From NCBI RefSeq assembly GCF_000144605.1, contig NC_014375.1, forward strand, positions 1,426,001-1,490,000: 64,000 bases of DNA. Direction: 5' to 3'. Made by a program: the position numbers and the translations under genes. Of this stretch, positions 26,953 through 36,388 are shown in pieces (the first letter of the stretch is position 1; the number at the start of each line of letters is the position of its first letter). The notes under the pieces are model-generated. The model was not told where the DNA came from and did no database searches. It saw nothing but the letters and a program-made list of their open reading frames with translations. Source of the stretch: Brevundimonas subvibrioides ATCC 15264. GTDB lineage: Bacteria; Pseudomonadota; Alphaproteobacteria; Caulobacterales; Caulobacteraceae.

Positions 26953-27708
26953 TCAGCCGACCAGCGCCACCCGCTCCTCCGCCGTCAGCATGCGCCAGTG
27001 GCCCTCGGGCAGGTTGTCCAGCTTCAGCGGGCCGATGCGGACGCGGATCAGGTCGACGACCTCGAGATCGACCATCGCGCACATGCGCCGGATCTGCCGG
27101 TTGCGGCCCTCGCGCAGGATGAACTTGAGGCGGAAGCTCTCCATCCGGCTGACGTAGGCGGGGCGCAGCTGGCGGCCGTCCAGCATGATGCCGTGGCGCA
27201 GGATCTTGAGCTTCTTCTCGGTGACGTCGCCGACGACCCGGACCAGATATTCCTTGTCGAGATCGCTGTCCGGACCGATCACCGCCTTGGCCACCACCCC
27301 GTCGGCGGACAGCAGCAGCAGGCCGCGCGAATCCTCGTCCAGCCGGCCGATGGGCGGCAGGGAGGCATCGGCGGCGGGGGCGGTGCCGGGGCCGATCCGG
27401 TTGGCCTCGGTCAGCAGGCGGACGGCGGGAACCTTGTCGGGTTCGGGCTGGCCCGAGACGTAGCCGAGCGGCTTGTGCATCACGATCGTGATCCCGGCCG
27501 CGAGGGCGGTCTCGGCGCGGTCGGACAGGGTCAGGGTCTGGCCCGGCTCGATCTTGCGACCGGCGTCGGTGACGACCTCGCCGTCGATGGAGACCAGGCC
27601 GTCGGCGATCAGGGCGTCGGCCTCGCGGCGCGAACAGACGCCGCTCTGGCCCAGCCATTTGTTGATGCGGCTGGGCTCGGGGCCGTCATAGAGGCGGGAG
27701 AAGGCCAA
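26953..27708 (-). CDS. rRNA pseudouridine synthase, RsuA/RluF-type
   Basis: The enzyme isomerises a uridine of rRNA to pseudouridine. The 251-residue protein has an N-terminal S4 RNA-binding domain (RINKWLGQSGVCSRREADAL, residues about 14-60). The catalytic domain contains IGRLDEDSRGLLLLS (the catalytic Asp in GRLD) and LREGRNRQIRRMCAMVDLEV. The S4 sequence is closest in style to RluF, but the exact uridine cannot be told from sequence. The start is TTG at 27708, two bases after the stop of the preceding gene; no in-frame ATG fits. Confidence 0.85.
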   Translation of the reverse strand: MAFSRLYDGPEPSRINKWLGQSGVCSRREADALIADGLVSIDGEVVTDAGRKIEPGQTLTLSDRAETALAAGITIVMHKPLGYVSGQPEPDKVPAVRLLTEANRIGPGTAPAADASLPPIGRLDEDSRGLLLLSADGVVAKAVIGPDSDLDKEYLVRVVGDVTEKKLKILRHGIMLDGRQLRPAYVSRMESFRLKFILREGRNRQIRRMCAMVDLEVVDLIRVRIGPLKLDNLPEGHWRMLTAEERVALVG

Positions 27709-27710
27709 GC

Positions 27711-28223
27711 TCAGTCGGCCGCCAGAGCCGCGGTGGCGGTCTCGGTATCCTGGGCGGCGGTCGCGCCCGATACGCCGATGGCCCCGACGATGCGCCCCTC
27801 GACGACGATGGGAATCCCGCCCGCGATGGCGAAGGCTTCGGAGTTGGCGAGGGTGACGATGCGGCCGGTCTGGACGCGCTCCTCCATCAGGGCGGTGGTG
27901 ATGCGATAGCGGGCGGCGGTCTCGGCCTTGCGCTGGGCGACATGGATCGACCCGTACTGGGTGTCGTCCATCCGGGCGAAGGCCACCAGTTCGCCCGACG
28001 GCTCGACGATCGCGATCGCCAGACGCCATCCCTTCGACTGACCATAGGCCACGGCGCGATCGATCAGGGCCTGGGCGGCGTCGAGCGAGATCGGCGTGCC
28101 GTAGGGCGGGGCGGGGGCGGGGGGTGCGGTCGGCGCGGCCTGGGCGGGCGCGGTCTGGGCCGTGGCCGGGACGGTGGCCGCGAGGGCCAGGCCGAGGGCG
28201 AGCAGGGGGGCGAAGGTCTTCAA
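27711..28223 (-). CDS. GlcG/HbpS-type heme-binding-like protein, exported
   Basis: The 170-residue product has a signal peptide (KTFAPLLALGLALAATVPAT, cleavage near ATA-Q) followed by the GlcG/HbpS fold (LDAAQALIDRAVAYGQSKGW, LAIAIVEPSGELVAFARMDD, GGIPIVVEGRIVGAIGVSGA). Members bind heme or small ligands, or are of unknown role; the export signal suggests a periplasmic function here. The start is TTG at 28223 with GGAG six bases upstream. It sits in a tight run DUF938 - this gene - pseudouridine synthase. Confidence 0.82.
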   Translation of the reverse strand: MKTFAPLLALGLALAATVPATAQTAPAQAAPTAPPAPAPPYGTPISLDAAQALIDRAVAYGQSKGWRLAIAIVEPSGELVAFARMDDTQYGSIHVAQRKAETAARYRITTALMEERVQTGRIVTLANSEAFAIAGGIPIVVEGRIVGAIGVSGATAAQDTETATAALAAD

Positions 28224-28237
28224 GGCGGGCTCCAGGG

Positions 28238-28879
28238 TCAGCCGACGCGGCGGAACAGCAGCATCAGGTTGTTGGCGGGCATGTCCGCGCGGCGGGTCAG
28301 GTGCAGGCCGTGCGTCCGGGCCAGGGCGACCACGGCCTCGACCTCGCGCAGACCCCAGGCGGGGTCGCGGGATTTCAGGCTGGCGTCGAAGGCTTCGTTG
28401 GACGGGGCCAGCGGGACGTCGGCCTCGCGGAACGGGCCGTACAGGACCAGCAGCCCGCCGGGATCGGGCAGGACGCGGGCGGCCCCGGCCATCAGCCCCT
28501 CGGTCGCCGGCCACGGGCTGATGTGGATCATGTTGATGCAGACGATGGCCTGGACGTCGACCGGGGGCCAGGCGTCGGGGCGGGCGGCATCGAGGTCCAG
28601 CACCGGGTTCAGGTTGGGCAGGGCGGCCTCGGCGGCCCAGGCGGCGATGCTGGCCCGGGCCTCGGGCGAGGGGTCGCTGGGCGTCCAGGTCGTCCGGGGC
28701 AGGGCCCGAGCGAAGGCCACGGCGTGCTCGCCGGAGCCGGAGGCGATCTCGAGCACGCGCCCGTCGGCGGGCAGGTGCGCCTTCAGCACCGCCAGAATCG
28801 GGTCGGTGTTCCGGGCCACGGCGGGCGAGGCCATGGCGCCCGTGGGGGCGGCGGCGGTGATGGGATCGAGCGTCTGCAC
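28238..28879 (-). CDS. DUF938 family SAM-dependent methyltransferase-like protein
   Basis: The 213-residue protein belongs to DUF938. The motif-I-like loop is VLEIASGSGEHAVAFARALP, followed by TWTPSDPSPEARASIAAWAA and INMIHISPWPATEGLMAGAA, then LLVLYGPFREADVPLAPSNE. The fold is that of a class I methyltransferase, but no substrate has been established for the family. The frame opens with GTG at 28879; an ATG at 28834 (MASPAVARNTDPIL) is an equally possible start. It heads the operon leading to the GlcG-like and pseudouridine synthase genes and diverges from pckG. Confidence 0.85.
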   Translation of the reverse strand: MQTLDPITAAAPTGAMASPAVARNTDPILAVLKAHLPADGRVLEIASGSGEHAVAFARALPRTTWTPSDPSPEARASIAAWAAEAALPNLNPVLDLDAARPDAWPPVDVQAIVCINMIHISPWPATEGLMAGAARVLPDPGGLLVLYGPFREADVPLAPSNEAFDASLKSRDPAWGLREVEAVVALARTHGLHLTRRADMPANNLMLLFRRVG

Positions 28880-29007
28880 AGCGTTGCAGATACAGGGCGA
28901 CGGGCGGTCGCGCGACCGGATTCGACCTCAAGGCCGCGATGCGCGCGCGGGGCGGGGGTGAAATCCTGCACCGGTTGACGCGGCGGCATCCCGGGTGTCA
29001 TTGCGCC

Positions 29008-29034
29008 TGTAACAGGCCGTGAGGCGCTGTTACA
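29008..29034. promoter_or_regulatory. Inverted-repeat operator upstream of pckG
   Basis: Perfect eight-base arms TGTAACAG-N11-CTGTTACA, centred about 70 bases upstream of the pckG start. Half-site spacing is about two helical turns, as for a dimeric or tetrameric regulator. It most likely controls gluconeogenic expression, but the protein that binds is not identifiable here. Confidence 0.6.
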
Positions 29035-29091
29035 AAAGGGGCGGTTCACGGCGGCGTCAGACCAGCCGGGCCGACGTTCAGGAGAATTCGC

Positions 29092-30954
29092 TTGGCTTCC
29101 ATCTCGACCATCGCAGGCCTCGCGCCCGCGCCGACCCGTCACGCCGGCCTGATCGCCTGGGTCGAACAGATCGCGGCCCTGACAAAGCCCGCCCGCGTCC
29201 ACTGGTGCGATGGATCGGAGGCCGAGAAGGCCGCGATCGTCGCCGACCTGATCGACAAGGGCACGCTGAAGGCGCTGGACGCGGACAAACGTCCCGGCAG
29301 CTATTACGCGGCGTCGGATCCCAAGGACGTGGCCCGGGTCGAGAGCCGGACCTTCATCTGTTCGGCCGAGGAGATCGACGCCGGTCCGACCAACAACTGG
29401 GCCGAGCCGGGCGAAATGCGGACGCGGCTGGACGGCCTGTTCGACGGCTGCATGGCCGGCCGGACCATGTATGTCGTGGCGTTCTCGATGGGGCCGCTGG
29501 GCTCGGAGCTGTCGGCCCTCGGCGTCGAGATCACCGACAGCGGCTATGTCGCCGTGTCGATGGGCATCATGACCCGGATGGGATCCGCCGCGCTGGAAGC
29601 CCTGGGCGACGACGGCGTGTTCGTGCCGGCCGTCCACACCCTGGGCGCGCCCCTGATCGAGGGACAGGCCGATGTGGCCTGGCCCTGCAATGCCGAGAAG
29701 TGGATCGTCCACTTCCCCGAGACGCGCGAGATCTGGTCCTATGGCTCCGGCTATGGCGGCAACGCCCTGCTGGGCAAGAAATGCTACGCCTTGCGCATCG
29801 CCTCGGTCATGGCCCGCGACGAGGGCTGGCTGGCCGAGCACATGCTGATCCTGAAGCTGACCGATCCGAAGGGCCGGTCGAAATATATGGCGGCCGCCTT
29901 CCCGAGCGCCTGCGGCAAGACCAACCTGGCCATGCTGCAGCCGACCCTGCCGGGCTGGAAAGCCGAGACGATCGGCGACGACATCGCCTGGATGCGCTTC
30001 GGCGACGACGGACGCCTGTATGCCGTAAACCCCGAGGCCGGCTTCTTCGGCGTCGCGCCGGGCACGAGCCGAAACACCAACCAGAACGCGCTGGCGACCC
30101 TGGCCACCAACACCGTCTTCACCAACACCGCCCTGACCGCCGATGGCGACGTCTGGTGGGAAGGCCTGACGAAGGACGTGCCCGCGGGCATGACCAATTG
30201 GAAGGGCGTGGCGCACGATCCGGCCTCGGGCGAGCCCGCGGCCCATCCGAACGCCCGCTTCGCCGCCCCCGCCAGCCAGTGCCCGACCATCGCGCCGGAG
30301 TGGGAAGACCCCAAGGGCGTGCCGATCGACGCCATTTTGTTCGGCGGTCGCCGGGCTTCGGCCGTGCCTCTGGTGACTGAGGCGTTCGACTGGGAACACG
30401 GCGTGTTCATGGGCTCGACCGTGGCGTCGGAAGGCACGGCCGCGGCTGAGAACGCAATCGGCGAGCTGCGCCGCGACCCGTTCGCGATGCTGCCCTTCTG
30501 CGGCTACAACATGGGTGACTATTTCGCGCACTGGCTGGCCCTGGGGGCCAAGGCCGACCCGGCGAAGCTGCCGGGCATCTTTTTCGTCAACTGGTTCCGC
30601 AAGGGCGAGGACGGCACGTTCGTCTGGCCCGGATTCGGCGACAATGCGCGTGTGTTGAAATGGATCGCCGAGCGGCTGGACGGCGAGGCTGACGCGGTCG
30701 ACACGCCGGTCGGGCGGGTGCCCGCGCAAGGCGCGCTGGACGTCGAGGGCCTGTCGCTGAGCGAGGCCGACCTGGCGACGCTGCTGGAAGTGGACGCCGA
30801 GGTGTGGACCGAGGAGGCCGGGCTGATCCCGCCCTTCTATGTCCGCTTCGGCGACCGGCTGCCCCAGGCGCTGTGGGCCCAGCATGCCGCCCTGACCGAG
30901 CGGCTGGCCGCCGTGCGGATCGCGGATCAGGCCGCGGCGATGGCGGCGGAATAG
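29092..30954 (+). CDS. pckG: Phosphoenolpyruvate carboxykinase (GTP)
   Basis: PckG converts oxaloacetate and GTP to phosphoenolpyruvate, GDP and CO2, the first committed step of gluconeogenesis. The 620-residue protein is of GTP type: the P-loop signature [15 protein letters not shown], the Mn/GTP region [34 protein letters not shown], and FLGGRR-like [13 protein letters not shown]-type enzymes are shorter and have a different P-loop. The start is TTG at 29092 with AGGAG eight bases upstream. Monocistronic. An inverted-repeat operator lies upstream. Confidence 0.96.
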   Translation: MASISTIAGLAPAPTRHAGLIAWVEQIAALTKPARVHWCDGSEAEKAAIVADLIDKGTLKALDADKRPGSYYAASDPKDVARVESRTFICSAEEIDAGPTNNWAEPGEMRTRLDGLFDGCMAGRTMYVVAFSMGPLGSELSALGVEITDSGYVAVSMGIMTRMGSAALEALGDDGVFVPAVHTLGAPLIEGQADVAWPCNAEKWIVHFPETREIWSYGSGYGGNALLGKKCYALRIASVMARDEGWLAEHMLILKLTDPKGRSKYMAAAFPSACGKTNLAMLQPTLPGWKAETIGDDIAWMRFGDDGRLYAVNPEAGFFGVAPGTSRNTNQNALATLATNTVFTNTALTADGDVWWEGLTKDVPAGMTNWKGVAHDPASGEPAAHPNARFAAPASQCPTIAPEWEDPKGVPIDAILFGGRRASAVPLVTEAFDWEHGVFMGSTVASEGTAAAENAIGELRRDPFAMLPFCGYNMGDYFAHWLALGAKADPAKLPGIFFVNWFRKGEDGTFVWPGFGDNARVLKWIAERLDGEADAVDTPVGRVPAQGALDVEGLSLSEADLATLLEVDAEVWTEEAGLIPPFYVRFGDRLPQALWAQHAALTERLAAVRIADQAAAMAAE

Positions 30955-31008
30955 CCGGAACGCCAGTCCCGACTTGAAATCGCCGGACGGTCGGTCGATG
31001 GACCGGCC

Positions 31009-32037
31009 GTGGCGGATATTTCATGTGACATCGTGGTGGTCGGCGCGGGCGTGCTGGGCCTTTGCGTCGCCGGCGAGCTCGCGTCGCGAGGTCGGGACGT
31101 TCGGGTGATCGACCCGGGCGAACCCAATGCGTCCTCGGTCGCGGCCGGCATGATCGCGCCGGCGGCGGAAATCCTGCTGGACCGTCCCGGCGGGGATGTG
31201 GCGACCGTGTTTCGCGAGGCGGCGGCGCTGTGGCCGGATCTGGCGGCGTATCGCGGGATCCTCCTTGATCCGACACCGGCGGAATGGGCGGGCGAGGACC
31301 GGCAAGCGGCGGCGGCCCTGCTGGCCGACCACGGCTTCGAGACGGTGTGGGAGGCCGGTCGACTGCATCTGCCGTCCGACGTGCGGCTCGAACCTGCGCA
31401 GGCCCTGGCGGCGCTGGCGCGTTCGATCGGAACGCCGATCCTGCCGCAACGGCTGTTGAGGATGGCACGGACCGCGGCGGGGTGGCGGCTGCAGGTCGAG
31501 GATGGCGCGATCGAAGCGGACGCGGTGGTTCTGGCCAATGGCACGGCCGGTCCGGTGCTGGGTCTCCCGGACGCGGTCGTGGAGATCCTGGCCCGTGTCT
31601 CGCCGATCGCAGGTCAGATCGGCCGGGTCGCGCGGCCGTTGACCGATCGGGTCGTGAGAGGCGACGGGTCCTATGTCGTGCCGGGAGCCGGGGGAAACAC
31701 ACTGATCGGCGCGACCATGGTCGAGGGCGAGCGCCATCCCGTGCCCGATCGCGCCGCATCGCAGACCCTTGTCCGGGCCGCCGAGGCCCTGCTGGGCCGC
31801 GCGATCGGAGACGCTGTCGATTGGCGCGTGGGTGTGCGCGGGGCCAGCCCGGACGGCCTGCCCATGGCCGGACCCACACGCGAGCCCGCGATCCACGTCG
31901 CCCTGGCCCCCCGCCGGAACGGCTGGCTGCTGGGGCCGATGGTGGCGAAGGTCGTGGCCGACGGGATCGAAGGGCGACCGCGCGATCGCTACGCGGCCGC
32001 CTTCGATCCCCTGCGGTTCAGCTCTCAGGCAGGTTGA
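31009..32037 (+). CDS. FAD-dependent oxidoreductase, glycine oxidase/DadA type
   Basis: The 342-residue flavoenzyme begins with a dinucleotide-binding motif ([20 protein letters not shown], ending in D34-like VIDPGE). The DAO-family layout follows, with [25 protein letters not shown] and [20 protein letters not shown]. The C-terminal loop [12 protein letters not shown] and [17 protein letters not shown] resembles ThiO. Thiamine genes are not adjacent, so ThiO versus another amine or amino acid oxidase cannot be decided. The start is GTG at 31009 with no clear Shine-Dalgarno. Its end overlaps the converging TonB gene by 20 bases. Confidence 0.82.
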   Translation: MADISCDIVVVGAGVLGLCVAGELASRGRDVRVIDPGEPNASSVAAGMIAPAAEILLDRPGGDVATVFREAAALWPDLAAYRGILLDPTPAEWAGEDRQAAAALLADHGFETVWEAGRLHLPSDVRLEPAQALAALARSIGTPILPQRLLRMARTAAGWRLQVEDGAIEADAVVLANGTAGPVLGLPDAVVEILARVSPIAGQIGRVARPLTDRVVRGDGSYVVPGAGGNTLIGATMVEGERHPVPDRAASQTLVRAAEALLGRAIGDAVDWRVGVRGASPDGLPMAGPTREPAIHVALAPRRNGWLLGPMVAKVVADGIEGRPRDRYAAAFDPLRFSSQAG

Positions 32038-32764
32038 AGCGCAAACCGATGCTGACCCGGGCACCGTCCACCGCCTGGCCGTCGACGGTCCGCGGGCTCA
32101 TGCGGAAATAGCGGGTCAGCCCCAGGGCGGCCCGGCCGAAGCCAAACCCGCCGGGGGTCTCGGAGACGACGCTGCAGCCGGTCACGGTGCCGTTGGCCTG
32201 GACCAGGCAACTGAGACGGGCCGAGCCCGACACCGACTGCGAGATCGCCCGGCCGGGATAAGCGCGCGCCAGCTGCTCGCCGCTGGGCTGGCTGATCCAG
32301 CGCGGGGAGGTGATCACGGGCGGGCCGGGCGGCGTCGTGTCGACCGGCTCGCTGGCCGTGCCGGTGGCGGTCGCGGGAGCCACGATTGTGGTCGTGTTGA
32401 TGAACGGGCCCGGTGTTGCGACCGGCGTGTCGGTCATGACGGTGGGCAGGGTCTCGACGGTCTGCGGCGGTGCGGGCGTGCGGTTCACCGGCGGATTGGG
32501 CGCCGGGGGCGTGGGCGCCGGCCTGGGCTCCGGCTCTGGCAGCCGGTACATGCGGGCGTCGATGATCCGTTCCGGTGGTGCGTCGGGCACGACCTCGGTC
32601 TCGACCCGCTGGTAGTAAAGCGCGACGGCCAGACCGACATGGGCCAGCCCCACGACCCCGATGGTGATCCAGGTTGACCGGGGCAGGGGGCGTTTGCGTT
32701 CGCCGAAATCGATCGGGCTGACCAGTCGGGGTCCGCCTGCGGTCTGCATCATCATGGCCGTCAC
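32018..32764 (-). CDS. TonB-family energy transducer
   Basis: TonB passes proton-motive force from ExbBD to outer-membrane receptors. The 248-residue protein has a single N-terminal membrane helix ([19 protein letters not shown], about residues 33-52). A Pro-rich periplasmic spacer ([20 protein letters not shown]) follows, then a C-terminal TonB domain (about 165-245, [20 protein letters not shown]). Two cysteines in that domain are of note. No exbB/exbD gene adjoins. It converges with the FAD oxidoreductase and diverges from the transglycosylase. Confidence 0.85.
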   Translation of the reverse strand: MTAMMMQTAGGPRLVSPIDFGERKRPLPRSTWITIGVVGLAHVGLAVALYYQRVETEVVPDAPPERIIDARMYRLPEPEPRPAPTPPAPNPPVNRTPAPPQTVETLPTVMTDTPVATPGPFINTTTIVAPATATGTASEPVDTTPPGPPVITSPRWISQPSGEQLARAYPGRAISQSVSGSARLSCLVQANGTVTGCSVVSETPGGFGFGRAALGLTRYFRMSPRTVDGQAVDGARVSIGLRFNLPES

Positions 32765-32905
32765 TCCCTCGTTCTTAAGCCGCTCCCCAGCAACCCTGAG
32801 CGGAATGACGCGCGCGACTGATGGCGGGATTGCGGCGGAAGAAACGTCGGTTTCTGACTGATCGCTGATCAGGTCTTGCCTGCGACATCCGGGCCAGTAC
32901 TGCCG

Positions 32906-32932
32906 TTAACGGACATTAACGCTCGATTAACC
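32906..32932. promoter_or_regulatory. CtrA-type binding site upstream of the lytic transglycosylase
   Basis: TTAA-N7-TTAACC (32916-32932) is an exact match to the CtrA full-site consensus, and another TTAA lies six bases before it. The cluster is 22 bases upstream of the transglycosylase ATG, so CtrA could activate or repress; the short distance leaves little room for a standard leader. Confidence 0.65.
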
Positions 32933-32953
32933 ACGATCTCCGAGCCTTGCTGC

Positions 32954-33760
32954 ATGACCGTCGGAGCGATTCCAGCATCGGGAGGGGTGGAGGCCGCGAT
33001 CCGTCGTGCCGCCAGCGCAACCGGCGTGGACTTCGACTTCCTGATGAAGACGGCGCGGCGCGAGAGCGCGTTCAACCCCTCGGCCAAGGCACGGACCTCT
33101 TCGGCCGCCGGCCTGTTCCAGTTCATCGAGCAGACCTGGCTGGCGACCGTCAAGCAGCACGGGGCCCAGCACGGCTATGGCCAGTACGCGGATCTGATCC
33201 ATCGCGGGTCGGACGGCCGCTGGCGGGTGGACGGATCGGCGCGCAACGTCGTGCTGGACCTGCGGTTCGATCCGCAGGCGGCCTCGACCATGGCGGGCGA
33301 ACTGACGGCGTCGAACGCCGCCTACCTGCGCGGGCGTACCGGACGGGAGCCGGGCGCCGGCGATCTGTATGCGGCGCACTTCCTGGGTCCGGCGGGGGCG
33401 GCCCAGATCATGGAGGCCATGGCGACGCGGCCTGGTGCCAGTGCCGCAGCCATGTTCCCGCAGGCGGCCGCGGCGAACCGCTCGATCTTCTACCGGGACG
33501 GCCGCGCGGCGACCGTGGCCGAGGTCCATGCCAATCTGCAGCGCACCGCGGGCGAGGGCGCTCCGGCGCTCGGGTCCGGCGCACCGGGACTGCCCGCGCT
33601 GGACGAGAAGGACATGGCCATCGCCGCACGCATGGACCGCCTGAAACAGGATCAGGGTCTGCTGGCCCTGCTGCTGGGCCAGGAAGGCGACCAGAAGGGC
33701 GGCAGCTTCACCAAGGCCTTTGGAACCGGGACAGGATCCCCGTCGGGAGGCGGGTGGTAA
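32954..33760 (+). CDS. Lytic transglycosylase (SLT) domain protein
   Basis: The 268-residue protein has a soluble lytic transglycosylase domain. The catalytic Glu is in TARRESAFNPSAKA, followed by SSAAGLFQFIEQTWLATVKQ and GDLYAAHFLGPAGAAQIMEA. It cleaves peptidoglycan glycan strands, making anhydro-muropeptides. No signal peptide is visible from the ATG at 32954, so export may be through a dedicated route. Caulobacter PleA, needed for pili and flagella, is a protein of this class; orthology is not shown here. A CtrA-type site upstream suggests cell-cycle control. Confidence 0.82.
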   Translation: MTVGAIPASGGVEAAIRRAASATGVDFDFLMKTARRESAFNPSAKARTSSAAGLFQFIEQTWLATVKQHGAQHGYGQYADLIHRGSDGRWRVDGSARNVVLDLRFDPQAASTMAGELTASNAAYLRGRTGREPGAGDLYAAHFLGPAGAAQIMEAMATRPGASAAAMFPQAAAANRSIFYRDGRAATVAEVHANLQRTAGEGAPALGSGAPGLPALDEKDMAIAARMDRLKQDQGLLALLLGQEGDQKGGSFTKAFGTGTGSPSGGGW

Positions 33761-33827
33761 ACTGGGCGTTAAGCAAGCAGGTTCACTTTGAGGGACGCTT
33801 CAAAGCGACTCACGATCTGAGCCCCCA

Positions 33828-34973
33828 ATGACCGCCTATCGCGCCCGTCTGACCGAGTTCGACATCCGCCGCCTGATCAAGGCGACGGACGAGGACGAGC
33901 GCGCCTCGGCGGCCCACAAGCTGTGCCGCAGCATGGACCGGATCGATCTGGACGATGCCGATCGCGAAGCCGCCCAGAAGATCATGCGGGTCCTGGCCCA
34001 AGACGCCGCCGAGCTGGTGCGGCGGGCCCTCGCGGTGACGCTCAAGAGCTCGGATCTGCTGCCGCACGATGTGGCGCGGATGCTGGCGGCGGACGTCGAC
34101 TCCATCGCCCTGCCCATCATCGGCTCCTCGCCGGTGTTCACCGACGACGACCTGATCGAGATCGTGAAGGCCGGATCGGCGGTGCGTCAGGTGGCGGTGG
34201 CGGCGCGGCCGCGCGTGTCCCGCGACGTCGCCGACGTGCTGAGCAGCGACGGCTGCGAACAGTCCGTCAGAACCCTGGCGTCCAACGACAATGCCGACAT
34301 TTCCGAAAACGCCATGGGGCGCGTCGTCGACCGGTTCGGATCGTCGCCCGAGGTCGTGGCGGCCCTTGCCTATCGTCAGGTCCTGCCGCTGGACATCACC
34401 GAGCGGCTGGTCGCCCTGGCCAGCGAGGCGGTGCGGACGCACCTGATCACCCGCCATGCCGTCGCGCCCGAAACGGCCATCCGGCTGTCGACCTTCGCGC
34501 GCGAGCGGGCGACCGTCGACCTGATCGACCAGGCCGCGACGACGGCGGATATCGCGACCTTCGTGGGCCAGCTGAATGCCCGCCGCGCGCTGACCGGGTC
34601 GCTGCTGCTGCGGGCCCTGGCGCGCGGACAGATGACCCTGTTCGAGCACGGGATCGCCGAACTGGCCTCGACGCCGCACGAGCGGGCGTGGCTGATGGTG
34701 CACGATGCGGGTCCGCTGGGCCTGAAGGCCATCTATGATCGCGCCGGCCTGCCGCCGCGCCTGTTCCAGGCTTTCCGTGCCGGTGTCGACACCTGGCGCC
34801 AGCTGTCGGCGGAAGGCGCGGACACGACCGGCGAGGCGTTCCGCGAGCGGATGCTGGAACGGTTCCTGACCCAGCGGCCCAACACCTCGCGCGACGACCT
34901 GGCCTATCTGATGGAGCGGCTGGACCGGCCGGCGGAAACGCCGGGACGTCTGGTCGCGGCGAACGCGGCGTAG
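33828..34973 (+). CDS. DUF2336 protein, first copy
   Basis: This 381-residue protein of the DUF2336 family is known mainly from alphaproteobacteria. It is all-helical with HEAT-like pairs, for example RVSRDVADVLSSDGCEQSVR, LASNDNADISENAMGRVVDR and RALARGQMTLFEHGIAELAS. The same patterns appear in the second copy at 36389-37519 ([26 protein letters not shown]), so the two are paralogues. Function is unknown. Position next to an Hpt gene hints at a phosphorelay or cell-cycle link. Confidence 0.82.
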   Translation: MTAYRARLTEFDIRRLIKATDEDERASAAHKLCRSMDRIDLDDADREAAQKIMRVLAQDAAELVRRALAVTLKSSDLLPHDVARMLAADVDSIALPIIGSSPVFTDDDLIEIVKAGSAVRQVAVAARPRVSRDVADVLSSDGCEQSVRTLASNDNADISENAMGRVVDRFGSSPEVVAALAYRQVLPLDITERLVALASEAVRTHLITRHAVAPETAIRLSTFARERATVDLIDQAATTADIATFVGQLNARRALTGSLLLRALARGQMTLFEHGIAELASTPHERAWLMVHDAGPLGLKAIYDRAGLPPRLFQAFRAGVDTWRQLSAEGADTTGEAFRERMLERFLTQRPNTSRDDLAYLMERLDRPAETPGRLVAANAA

Positions 34974-35008
34974 AAACTCCTTCCCCGCCAGGGGAGAGGG
35001 GCGCTCGT

Positions 35009-35488
35009 TCAGCCCGCCCGGTGCGCGGCGACCTGGGCTTCGAGGGTTTCCGACAGGACGCGGCCCGTGGGGTGGTCGTCGGTCTGGATTTGGTCGCGGA
35101 CGACGGCGCGGATGGCATCGACGTGGGCGTCGATCAGGACCATCGGCGCATCCATGCGCTTGATCGGATCGTCCATCAGCTTGCACAGCGAACCGGCCAG
35201 GCGCGTCACCAGCGGATACTGGTATGTGGCCCCCAGACCCTTGAGGTCATGCGCGCGGAAGTACAGGCCCTCGGCGGTTTGGGCATTGTATCCCTCGGCG
35301 CGGATCGCGGCCTGGGCGGCGTCCAGTTTGGTGATCTCGTCCTGCAGCCACTGCCCGAACTGGCCCGACATCGCCTTAAGCGCTTCTTCAGCGCGCGCGA
35401 TGGCTTCGGCGTTGATCCCGCTGAAGCCGCCGCCGACCTTGGCGCGAAGCATGTTGGGCGGGCGGGTCACTTGAGCCGGGTTGCTCAC
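35009..35488 (-). CDS. Hpt (histidine phosphotransfer) domain protein
   Basis: The 159-residue protein is a helical bundle with the Hpt active-site segment FRAHDLKGLGATYQYPLVTR, where the histidine in AHDLKG receives and passes on phosphate. Flanking helices (EEALKAMSGQFGQWLQDEIT) complete the four-helix core. No kinase or receiver gene is adjacent, so its partners are elsewhere. The start is GTG at 35488 with AGGAG seven bases upstream. It lies between the two DUF2336 genes. Confidence 0.85.
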   Translation of the reverse strand: MSNPAQVTRPPNMLRAKVGGGFSGINAEAIARAEEALKAMSGQFGQWLQDEITKLDAAQAAIRAEGYNAQTAEGLYFRAHDLKGLGATYQYPLVTRLAGSLCKLMDDPIKRMDAPMVLIDAHVDAIRAVVRDQIQTDDHPTGRVLSETLEAQVAAHRAG

Positions 35489-35556
35489 GGCTTACTCCTG
35501 CGAACGTGGTGATCGCAGAATGCACAGTCCCCCTTAAGAAGCCGTGACCTGATCCG

Positions 35557-36336
35557 TCAGGCCATAAACTGTTCGGCCAGGACGCGTTCCTCGAAGGACC
35601 GGCCCGCGTCGAACAACATCGTCAGGGCGACGTCGCGTCGTTCCTTGACCGCGACCTTGACCACGCGGCGGATCTCCAGACTGTCGGCCACGGCACTGAC
35701 GGGCCGCTTGTCCGCTTCCAGCACCTCGAACTCCACCCGGGCGCGGTGGGAGAGGAGGGCACCGCGCCAGCGACGGGGGCGGAAGGCGCTGATGGGCGTC
35801 AGGGCCAGCATGCGGGCGTCCAGCGGGATGATGGGACCGTGGGCGGACAGGTTGTAGGCGGTCGAGCCGGCGGGCGTGGCGACCATGCAGCCGTCGCAGG
35901 ACAACTCCTCCAGCCGCACCTTGCCGTCGACGCTGATCCTCAGCTTGGCGGACTGGCGGGTCTGGCGCAGCAGGGAGACCTCGTTGATGGCCAGGCCGGT
36001 ATGGACCGCGCCGCTCTCCGTCCAGGCGTCCATCTGCAGCGGGTGGATGACCGCCCGACCGGCGGCCGCGATCCGGTCCGGCAGGTCGTCGTCCTCATAG
36101 TCATTCATCAGAAAGCCGACCGAGCCCCGGTTCATGCCGTAGACCGGCGTGCGACGCGTCAGGTTGGCGTGAAGGGTTTCCAGCATGAAGCCGTCCCCGC
36201 CCAGGGCGACGATGACGTCCGCCTCGGCCTCCGGCACCGACCCGTACAGGGCGGACAGGCGTGCGCGGGCCTCCAGCGCCTCGGGTCGGTCGCTGGCGCA
36301 GAAGGCCAGTCTGAGGGGGGATTGCGTCGCGTTCAC
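35557..36336 (-). CDS. nadK: NAD kinase
   Basis: NadK phosphorylates NAD to NADP. The 259-residue protein has the GGDG motif ([19 protein letters not shown]), [19 protein letters not shown], the NE motif in [13 protein letters not shown] and the conserved [20 protein letters not shown]. Length is typical for alphaproteobacteria. I prefer the GTG start at 36336; an upstream TTG at 36372 would add twelve unconserved residues. Cytoplasmic and probably essential. Confidence 0.92.
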   Translation of the reverse strand: MNATQSPLRLAFCASDRPEALEARARLSALYGSVPEAEADVIVALGGDGFMLETLHANLTRRTPVYGMNRGSVGFLMNDYEDDDLPDRIAAAGRAVIHPLQMDAWTESGAVHTGLAINEVSLLRQTRQSAKLRISVDGKVRLEELSCDGCMVATPAGSTAYNLSAHGPIIPLDARMLALTPISAFRPRRWRGALLSHRARVEFEVLEADKRPVSAVADSLEIRRVVKVAVKERRDVALTMLFDAGRSFEERVLAEQFMA

Positions 36337-36388
36337 CGGTCTAGGACAAGCCGACGCCGTCGGTGAAGTCAAACGGCGTTTCGAAGCG

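Noticed and set aside
26861..26960. Val-Arg-Pro repeat peptide encoded by the 9-bp repeats
   Set aside because: The repeat period is a multiple of three, so any frame across it gives a repeating peptide; both copies lie outside the real genes, after stop codons.
36337..36372. Upstream TTG start for NAD kinase
   Set aside because: It adds twelve unconserved residues; the GTG at 36336 gives the usual family length.
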